Assembly: GCA_026182355.1 (NCBI GenBank)
Contig: JAPFBL010000035.1
Span: 1,507,501-1,571,500 of the forward strand
Reading direction: 5' to 3'
Source: Hermatobates lingyangjiaoensis
Taxonomy: Eukaryota; Arthropoda; Insecta; Hemiptera; Hermatobatidae
DNA: 64,000 nucleotides
Position 1 is the first letter of the stretch. Every line of letters starts with the position of its first letter. The notes under the pieces are model-generated. The model saw nothing but the letters and a program-made list of their open reading frames with translations, was not told the origin of the DNA and did not search any database. This document shows, one piece after another, positions 55,600-64,000 of the stretch. The position numbers and the translations under genes are program-made.

Positions 55600-58079
55600 T
55601 TATTGCCACGCCACATTATCCAACAGTCAGTCTATTTCTCAGTGAAAGATCACATAGGTGGAAATAAACAAAGCTTCCTTCAAAGAAAGAAATAAGGCGT
55701 AGCAAACAAAATAAGTACGCACCAATCAACAAAATGAAATTAGCTATGACCCCATTACTCAAGCACTCTTCGATAGTTTATCAATATCTACTCTCCAATC
55801 CATAAATATCAGCTGAGATGAACATATGTAATGATGAGATAGGGTGAAAACTACATCCACACATATACATATCTGCCTACCTACTTGCTAAGCATTCTCA
55901 AATGGCTTTATAAATCTTCAGAAATGGTAATTCAGGTAAGCCCTAAGAGAGGTGTGATTGATGGAACATTTTAGGTATAAAACTTCTCCATCCGAGCAAA
56001 GCCTGTTAAAACAATCATTCCATAATAATCAATGAAACCCTCAAACTTACTGGTGTCCAACCAATTTTGCACCAGAGACCAATTGCATGAAAATTATATT
56101 TTCACGGCCCAGCATCCAGATAAAGCAAAAAAAAAGCACATTTGTATTATTGAATGCAAATTAATAAACTATTAGTGTGGGCTACCCTAAACATTACTTA
56201 CTATGAACCTGTTAACAATCAACTTAATTTTAGATTTGTTTTAATGCTGCTACCTCATTATTAAAATAAATAATAACTTTTGCCATAAACTATGTGGTAA
56301 AATTATTATGAAATTCATAGACAATCAATTTAATAGTTTCATTTATTTTAATCTGCGTATATCAATTTTTCCAGCTATGGCGAAAAAGGAATTATTGTTT
56401 TACTGAACCTGAAATTTTTAGAAGACGGAACTTAATAGTTATTTCTCATGTAATATTTCTTCAAACAATATTCTAAGTATATTCAGGCTTTACAATCCAC
56501 TATTCACAATAAGCGAATATTTCATATACAATTTAATGCTTGCAGAACCAGCCGAAAAGCATTTTGAATTAGTAACCTTTGGACGGATATCAGGCCAGCT
56601 AAGTGCGGGCGGACATCTTGAAAATGTATTCAGAGGACCTCAGATATGAAAATTATTCAAAATATTAATTTTTTTATGAATACTATATATTACATTGACC
56701 AACGAAAAATATTAGAAAAATTATGTTAAGAAGTGAAAAATAATCATTAAAACCTAAAAGGATTATTAATTTAATTTCACCTAAAAAACCAAACATGTAC
56801 AGTGATCACATATTTGGTGATATATTACTATGAGATGTGAGCGTCATAAAGTACCTTGGTATCCGACCTCATTTGCTAATTGTGATCTCGTAATCAGATA
56901 TATATCGTAATCGTAGTCCAGAATGAACTCAATCTCTCTTCATAACCACCATGAACTGTTCTCACCAACACCTATTTAAATAGGACAAGTGTCAAGATGA
57001 TCTATGTCATCTTGTGAGAAACTTAACTCTTCAAGAGTTAGCTGAAGAATTTTACCCAAAAAATGCCACTGAAATGGCATATTGAAATACACCAATGCAT
57101 GAACTATTGGATCAAGATGAAATGAAATAAATATTCATAATAATTATTATGAAAATAATAATTCAAGAATAAATACGAAATAATAAATAAATAGAAAATA
57201 ATGAATAGGAAGAAAAACAGTTATAGACACAAGCTCTCTGTTACAAGAATACCAAATTTGTTCTATTAACTCCGGAAACACATTTTTCCATTTCACTGAT
57301 TTAAATTCCAGATGGAGTAAACTGTAAAATAAACGTTCATCAAATTTTAAAACTAATATACCACTTCGTCCTCTGTTGTCATATGATACTATGGTGCTAA
57401 TGCTACTGGTCGAAAAACCGAAGTTTTCTTTGACTAGTTTAACTTATGTTGTGAAATATGTTTACAAATAGTTTGGGGATGCTCAACAAAGTAAAGATTC
57501 AACTTATTAAGATCATATCACCACGCATATCAAAAAGTTTAGGTAGATACAAAATACAAAATTTAAAATTCTAATTGGATACTTTGGCAAAAGAAAAGTT
57601 CTCTGATTTTAAAAATTATACTATAGGGAGCTTTTTCATTGAAACAACTTTTCCAAACAATATACAGCTCATCCTCCTTAATTTAAACACACTTTCTTGT
57701 CTAAATGTCGACATTATTCCAGAAATGGTACACCAAGTAGCAAGCTTTCAGATTAATTCATACATTAACATGTTTACATGTTGCTTAAAACAAACTTTTA
57801 TTTCATTCGAAAATCTTAAAACCTATTTTAGCTCAAGTCATTATGATTTCAATAAAAAATGTAAAATTTCAACTTTCTAATGCTAATAGAATAGAAAAGA
57901 AAAATAAATCCAAAAACACATAATGGACACATTATTACTTCCCGTAAAGCAACAATGCCCAAAAACTGAATGCCTTTTTACAGTGTAAGGGTTATTATTT
58001 GGCAAAATATCAAAATGATCCTTCGAACAGTATCCCCCATACTGTGCTCATAAATTTTTGGACATCAAAATAAAACTTC
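55600..58079. other. No feature supported
   Basis: AT-rich. The 101-residue plus frame at 57575-57880 (MDTLAKEKFSDFKNYTIG at its start) lacks a recognisable domain; it may be chance or an old element fragment, since repeat G follows shortly after. Confidence 0.3.
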
Positions 58080-58165
58080 AATCCAAGGAACCTCAAATCG
58101 TGTAAATCCATCATAATCTCGAAATTGAATTTTATCATGATTTCTATTCTTTACTTGTAATAGAA
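58080..58165 (+). repeat. Dispersed repeat G, copy 1
   Basis: It shares GGAACCTCAAA..GTGTAA-like sequence, then AATCTCGAAATTGAATTTTA, TCATGATT.CTAT.CTTTACTT and TAGA/TAGT with 61110-61195. The class of element is unknown. Confidence 0.45.
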
Positions 58166-59920
58166 TAAACCACTTTCTCTTGGCTTCCCTTGAGCGGCAT
58201 AAACAAATATCATAGCGGCAGAGACAAATGCAACCCAACTGTTTTAGCTAGTTTTTAAGGTTATAATCAACTTTAATATCAAGTAAATAGTAAACATTTT
58301 CTTTCACCTTTTACACAAATACATTATATAATGCTTTATTTAACTGCTTGAAAAATTGTTTGGGAATTATTTCAGATGATGAAAAAATGGTTGAGAAAAC
58401 AGATGAATCCAAAAATTGCAATTAAATAATTTTATATTCAATTGGATCGTGTAATACCTATTAAATGTATGTAACAAGAAATCAGTTGAAATATAGTTAA
58501 AAAGTTGTTAATCTTAAGAACAGCGTTTTTGGATCACTTTATGAAGCTGTATTCCCAACCTGTTCGCTACTATCAAACAATGTAAAACAGTTAATCCATC
58601 TATCACGATGCCATTTTAGACTGCATGTTTTTAATTTTAAATTAACAGTAATTGTTATAATTTATTATTTTCCAAATTCATGCGTATAAAAATAAATTCA
58701 TATGTAGCATTTTTTTTATTATTATGAATTATATTCGTTTTTATTTGACACTTCAACAACTTTCGATTCACATGAATTTAGATACTGCACAATACAAATA
58801 TAATAAAACACGTACACCAGTCTTTGAGGAATAAGAGGGTTAGTTTCATAACCACAATTATTTTCCAGCCGGGTGAAGCCGAGGAAGGCTGATAGCGTTA
58901 ATATATGTTATTTGTTCACTTCAGCGCAGTAGGGCAGCAAATTTTAATAAACATTGTTTTAATTTCTTCGTCCATTACATAGAAAATAATACGTTACATA
59001 TTAAGAACTGCGGACACCATATTAAAATGGTCCTTGCATTCAATTTTATCATTAGTAGTTCAGGAATAATGTATCCAAAGAAGTTGTAAAAAGTCAAAAA
59101 ACCACTAACATGCAATCAGCAGTAACTAAATGTTAAAAAACTTACATACTCTTGGCTAATTTGTTAACTTAAATACGCTAAATACAAGATGATGCGTAAT
59201 ACATATAAATAAACAAACACAAGAAAATACAAAACACCAAACTTAAAAAGGGATCAGAGCTGCCTATGATGATGACCATCAAATAAAAAATTAGATTAAC
59301 TTTCCTATTAGTGCACGGAATATCAAATTAATAGTTAAATCCATCATTTAATTAATTGAGTCACTCCAATGTTGTCCTTGTATTCTATTACACAAGATTT
59401 TTCAAGAGAGAACAGCAAAATATGATTCAAGTTAATTAAACAATTGAAAAGTATTTGGGCAGAAAGGTATGCTGGATGACCAGCTCATTGCCTAATAACA
59501 GCACAATGAATTAGTGCAATGAGTCCACTAAACATCCCCATCCTAATCCAAGGTGAACATCAAATTTCACGCTGTAGGGCGTAATCACACTGTCTTACGG
59601 CAACACCATGTTGCAGTGAAAACTATTACACCAACCTTTCCTAGAATCGCTGTGACTCGGGTAAGCCATCATCAATCCTCAAAAATCTTCCAAAGCTAAA
59701 AGTAGGATGCAACAACAAAGAAATATTCACATAATTAACCAATACATTAATATTTGAAAACCAATGTGTACATATATATAGCTGACTGCCGTCTTCTCAC
59801 AGTACCATTTACACTCCCGACGATGACTATTAACATGCTTTGAAATAATAACTACTTTGATGTTATTTATATTTCTTTATTTTTTTCAATGAATTCATAT
59901 GTATTTTTCAATATCCTAGT

Positions 59921-59924
59921 TCAA

Positions 59925-59996
<72 letters not shown>

Positions 59997-60000
59997 TTGA
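59921..60000. repeat. Long (TA)n inside a short palindrome
   Basis: About 32 uninterrupted TA units at 59929-59992, flanked by TCAATTCA and TGAATTGA. The whole 80 bp is self-complementary and could form a hairpin. The family A copy starts right after it. Confidence 0.9.
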
Positions 60001-60152
60001 ATATATATATAAGTTGGGTTTTTGACTCTGACGAAGACCGCTTCTTACGGTTGAAAGATCTTAGTCTTGTTTTCCCATTTCTTATTGTGGTTTGATCATT
60101 GATTGTTATTTCACGTGTTTATGTGAAATATTTATATATATATATATATATA
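60001..60152 (+). repeat. Fold-back family A, one-armed copy
   Basis: It begins after a (TA)n with AAGTTGGGTTTTTGACTC, passes through the hammerhead core and the TTATTGTGGTTTGATCATTG block, then CACGTGTTTATGTGAAAT, and ends in another (TA)n at 60133-60151. Only one arm is present, showing that single-arm units also exist. Confidence 0.85.
60024..60066 (+). ncRNA. Hammerhead ribozyme motif, single-arm copy
   Basis: GACT (60024-60027), CUGACGA (60028-60034), A, GACCG-CUUCUUA-CGGUU, GAAA (60053-60056), GAUC (60057-60060), UU, AGUC (60063-60066). All invariant core bases are present, and helix II is five pairs with one G-U. GGG at 60016-60018 can pair with CCC at 60074-60076 to extend helix I beyond an internal loop. 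Confidence 0.65.
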
Positions 60153-60649
60153 CAATTAAAAGAAACGGTCCAGCGGACTTTTTTAAATAAAAAAAAATAC
60201 TTTATATATATAAAGTCCAAACCACAAAGAAAAAGAAAAACAAATAAATAAATGCTCTGAGACCTTTCACTTTGTGTAATCAGAGAGGGGTCAAAGTAAG
60301 AAAAATGAAGGCAACGGAAAAGTTAACAAGAAGAAAAGTACCAAACAGCTGGAAAAAACAAGTGACAATATAGCTTAATAAAAAAAATTACCAATAAAAT
60401 TAAACAATACAAAATAAATAATTAATAAAAAAACTAATGAAAGGAAATAAAAGTTCTAAAAATAATAAACGATTTCAAGGTAACAGAAAAGTTAACAAGA
60501 AGGAAGGTAATAAAAAGTTGGAAAACTTAAGTGTCAATAAAACTTAATAAAAAATATTTCCCAATAAAATTAAACAAAACAAAAAGCTATGAGAATAGTA
60601 TCAGTAAATCGGTCAGAGCTCATGTCCAAAGACACAATATCAAAGATCA

Positions 60650-61106
60650 CCCACTGGTCCAATTAGCCCAACTATGCTTTGAATTGAAAATTCATCTAGC
60701 CTAAAAAGTCCATGACTTTTAATGAGAGCTTTTCAAACTGATATTTAATAAGGGCACTTTCTACTAAGTTTCCTTTAACAAAATACGAGAAAAATATCAA
60801 TTCCTTAGAATATTCCTAATTTATGGAGTGATAGCTTAACTTAATATGTTGAAACAAAGCACTTGACTCTTCTTGCCTCCTAATAGAATATTTACGTTGC
60901 TTTACTCGAGTAAGTAAACTTTTTCCTGTTTCTTCAAAATTTGAAGAATCACAAGCTTCACGAGGAATCCCATAAACATAACCTACTCTTTCTTTCTCCT
61001 CACAGTTATTGACAAATCTGTTTAATAATTTTCCACCACTACTGGAAACAACTGAAATATCCAATTTTTTCAAAAATACATTAATGTGTTTTTTGAAAAA
61101 CTTCAT
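60650..61106 (-). pseudogene. PLE GIY-YIG endonuclease relic, second type
   Basis: The minus frame from 61106 has GGKLLNRFVNNCEEKERVGY, then VYGIPREACDSSNFEETGKS, then LLTRVKQRKYSIRRQEESSA followed by LFQHI. The landmarks are Y.IP...C, then .GETG.SL.TR.K.HK...R....SAL..H, the GIY-YIG domain of PLEs; here GETG is EETG and the first C of the pair is lost. After a stop, a continuing frame has KGNLVESALIKYQFE, matching the usual R.LVESALIK end. This differs clearly from the GIY-YIG copy at 37.1 kb, so at least two PLE lineages are present. Confidence 0.7.
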
Positions 61107-61107
61107 A

Positions 61108-61195
61108 AAACGACTTTTGGAACCTCAAAACATGTAATTCTGCTAAATTTCGAGATCGATTTTTTTCACGATCACTATACTTTACTTATAGTAAA
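61108..61195 (+). repeat. Dispersed repeat G, copy 2
   Basis: It aligns with 58088-58165 (GGAACCTCAAA..TGTAA, TTTCGAGATCGA, TCACGATCACTATACTTTACT). It sits directly at the upstream border of the GIY-YIG relic, so repeat G may be a PLE piece. Confidence 0.45.
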
Positions 61196-61199
61196 GTAA

Positions 61200-63085
61200 A
61201 AAAGCTTGTTGAATTAATCAGGCAATATTTATTTTTTCTAATTACTTCAAATGTATAAATTGACCGAATTTCATTTGATGCTCATTAACTCCTCACCACC
61301 TGTACCTACACCTCAAAGTTATCAGAATCTACAAACTAATATTTAGATGTTCTTATTCTTTGTACTTATGTTCTATTGTGCCTGGTAAAATAATATGACT
61401 GTTTTACAGTTTGTGGCAGCGATTCCTTAGTGCCAAAATGTTCGATAGCAGTAATTTAGGTTAGTCTCCTCATTACATCTCAATATTTAATACATTTGAT
61501 CTTGAAGATTAACTATGTGCGAAACCTGTCAGACGAACGCAGCAAATACGTATTCAGGAATTAAGAAAAGACGGAGACGCAGCCATTTTCTTACTTAGGA
61601 AATTAGACGGATTTATATAAATTTATGCGTTGCCCATAAGTTACTTTCTCTAAAATATCTAAAAAGAAGATTACGTAATGCATTTTTAAGACAATAAAAC
61701 GTTGAGACAAGTGAAACATAATCAAATTCAGTAATAAGAAAACATATTTCAAACATTTCATTGTGCACATTGACAGATTCATACATACTTCTCCCATAAT
61801 TTTCTCACACAGACTAATGTTTCAAAGTTGTTGGAACATTTTTTTCATTTTGTATTTCCCGTAATTTTCCTTTTTCAATTTCAAATTTAATCAATTAAAA
61901 ATATTTAATTCCTCATTTCTATATGTCAGTAATTCTTTTTTTTAATATTTAATTAAATAATTTTTCGTTGGAACCATAAAACAGATTTAGTATCATATAA
62001 AAATCCATACCCTCTATCCAAACAAATAAAATCAATTAGCTTAATACAATGTCTGCAGGGCTAATTGCTTTAGTTGCTGTAGAAAATCTTCGGAGGTTGA
62101 GGTTGGTTGGGGCAACCAGGTTGTTGGAATATTTCGGGGAAACATTTGTTTTCTTCATAAAATAAATTGCCAAGTTTTTTATATTGATTTATGGTCAGTA
62201 ATAGATCGTTTATAAATGATAAATATTTTTGTTATAATGACAATCATAGTCTATTAATTCAGTTCATAGACTTTCCTATGAGCGCAAGAATCAGAATATC
62301 TATATTCCCGTAACAGAGCCTATTCAATAAGAGTACCCGCTTTCATTACATGGCTCCATAAAGCATTTCCTTACCGAATGTTAAACTTCATGTGTGTAGC
62401 TACTTCCTGATACAGCGGAGGTAACCTCGCAGAAGATGAGAGATTCCAGCCGCAAGGGAGCTCCTCAGTCTTTATTTATTTCAATCCTTCCATTCTACAA
62501 CTGTAATCTAGTCACCACGAATCCAACATCACATGCACTAATGCATTGCCCCAACACCCTGCCGTCCTCGTAAGATGACTCAATTTCAAGTTATTCGGGT
62601 AATAACCCGTATCACGAGGTACCTAATGAATGCACCTGCAGGAGTAAGGATTCAGTGTATTTTCAGTAATTTTTAAAGTCCACCCTTAATTTTGATTAAA
62701 TTAGAAATAATGGCAAATTGGGAAGCAGCCCAATTGGCAAAAGTCTAGTTACACTGTCTATTCTTAATGTTATAAATAAATAACCACGTCATGACATGCA
62801 TCAAGGAAAATATTTTCAAAAAGTATCCATTCTACTTCGTGTAGAGGGTTGTATAATAGTTAATTTATGTAAATAATAAAGGAAGTGAATGAAGTAGTTA
62901 AGCGTTTCTTTTACGACTCTGGCATTAGACCAGCAGCGAGCAAACCAACTCGAGCGAGGACTTCAACAACAGACAGTACATTTGGAAGCACTATCAAATG
63001 GGTAAAAGTCAACAATGGAAAGGAAACCACAATGCCATTATTCGCCCAATATTTCACCTAGTCATTAATATGAAAAATACATAGC
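61200..63085. other. No feature supported
   Basis: AT-rich DNA with no recognised gene, RNA or element. Confidence 0.35.
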
Positions 63086-63089
63086 AGCT

Positions 63090-63590
63090 AACACTCAACT
63101 TTACGATAAGTAAACATAATATCAAACTTCTTGATAACTTCAAGCATTAGCTTAAAATTAGTATCTGTTTTGTCCAATCCTTATACTTCTCCATTCCTCG
63201 TTCATCCACTCCTCATACTTCAATATTACGCAAAGTTTATGAGTCATTGACAAGAGAAAATCTACATTTGAATTAAGTTTTGATCAAGGATGGAACATAT
63301 AGATCGATTGGAGTATTTTTTTTAGACAAATCAATCGTACTATGGAAAGCTTCATATGTTTCATGTTTCATTGGCATTGATTTTTTTTTAGCATGTAGAA
63401 TTATATTCTTTCATACATCTCATATTAAGTTATTAAATCATTTTAATTTTTTCTATAAAACCTCTAAACAACAAATTTATTTCAGTTGGTTTTCTTAAAA
63501 AATTTCTATGTCTATGTAAAAAATCTGGAGTGGCCTACACTCAATTTCAATATAGGTAAATATAATATCAAACTTCTTGGGTGTGTAATA
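63090..63590. repeat. Short direct repeat, two copies 450 bp apart
   Basis: ACACTCAA.TTT (63091) and ACACTCAATTTC (63536) are each followed by a GTAAA.ATAATATCAAACTTCTTG block. An AAAA.ATCTGGAG.GGCCTAC segment just before the second copy also occurs near 46985. A small repeat of unknown class. Confidence 0.4.
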
Positions 63591-64000
63591 CCCCATTTGT
63601 ACATAATATAAATGTCCAAATAGGAGATTTGTATTAGTCTTCCTGGAAATTGTATTAGTCTTTTAATTTCTGTAGTACAGATAGTGATTGAACCAGTTAT
63701 CAATACACGCGCTTATTTCTCTATATCATACAATTGATGCATATATTATCATTGGTATTCACCACATCAGTAATAACACTTTTGTAAAACCAAAGTGAAG
63801 ATTTCGAGTAACGAAATAATCTTTTTCAGGAGAAAATATCTTTTGTTCCTATAGCCAGTTGATCTCATAAATGGCCATCTCGAACAACACAAAGTCAATA
63901 GATCAGTTACATTTACTAAGGTTTACCTGGCCTCATCCTACATTGAAAATATAAGCCAAAGCTTTCCCTTTAAGAGATCAAAATATCTTTTTCTGAAAAT

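Noticed and set aside
57575..57880. 101-residue plus frame as a real gene
   Set aside because: It starts with a plain ATG-like codon in AT-rich DNA, has no domain motif, no splice borders and composition equal to its flanks.
59889..60095. 68-residue frame with poly Tyr-Ile
   Set aside because: It is a translation of the (TA)n tract joined to the family A repeat.
1..64000. CRISPR array
   Set aside because: The repeats are palindromic dispersed elements and microsatellites. No regularly spaced short direct repeats with unique spacers are present, and the DNA is eukaryotic.

Overview
This is an AT-rich, gene-poor stretch of animal nuclear DNA. No open reading frame is longer than about 120 codons. 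The coding-like islands are short, richer in GC and bounded by splice-like sites. The rest is an accumulation of decayed repeats: Penelope-like elements (PLEs), tRNA-headed SINEs, a pogo/Tigger-like MITE, a hAT relic, fold-back elements and (TA)n tracts. There is no bacterial, viral or organellar gene organisation. An invertebrate is the best guess (PLEs with GIY-YIG domains, hammerhead-type motifs, short introns in a PDZ gene), but the species cannot be told from the sequence.

Layout. 1-8.5 kb: mostly unrecognised AT-rich DNA with two copies of fold-back family A (2.4 and 3.4 kb). 8.6-11.6 kb: a cluster of fold-backs (families C, D, A and K), a PLE-terminal-type segment with a hammerhead motif, and a SINE tail. 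12.5-17 kb: repeat E, a perfect 56-bp-arm fold-back at 14.7 kb, and a hammerhead-like inverted repeat at 16.6 kb. 17-24.2 kb: candidate exons of one minus-strand gene, interrupted by PLE relics and a SINE. The exons are a clear half PDZ domain at 24.0-24.15 kb, then short GC-rich pieces at 20.9, 20.7, 20.4 and 17.4 kb whose reading phases can be chained. The end of the PDZ exon is caught in a 134-bp tandem duplication. 26.8-31.3 kb: a hAT C-terminal relic, a 483-bp MITE and the best SINE copy. 32.8-39.2 kb: the densest repeat block, with repeats F, D, B, A, a nearly complete but broken PLE, fold-back B again and an inverted copy of repeat E. 40.7-64 kb: more A fold-backs (40.8, 47.5, 54.4, 60.0 kb), a 730-bp fold-back at 42.5 kb, weak candidate exons at 43.9, 49.3 and 55.4 kb, and a second PLE GIY-YIG relic at 60.8 kb.

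The unifying observation is that several otherwise unrelated fold-back families sit against (TA)n tracts. Most carry a segment that can be folded as a type I hammerhead ribozyme core: CUGANGA, helix II, GAAA, a very short self-complementary stem III, then UH, with matching helix I strands. Other fold-backs (family B) encode a conserved basic peptide that looks like the start of a PLE protein. Hammerheads in PLE terminal repeats are established knowledge. Here the motifs can be followed by eye through intact, half-lost and fully lost copies, in single-arm and palindromic arrangements. Nothing in the window can be shown to be an intact, autonomous element.
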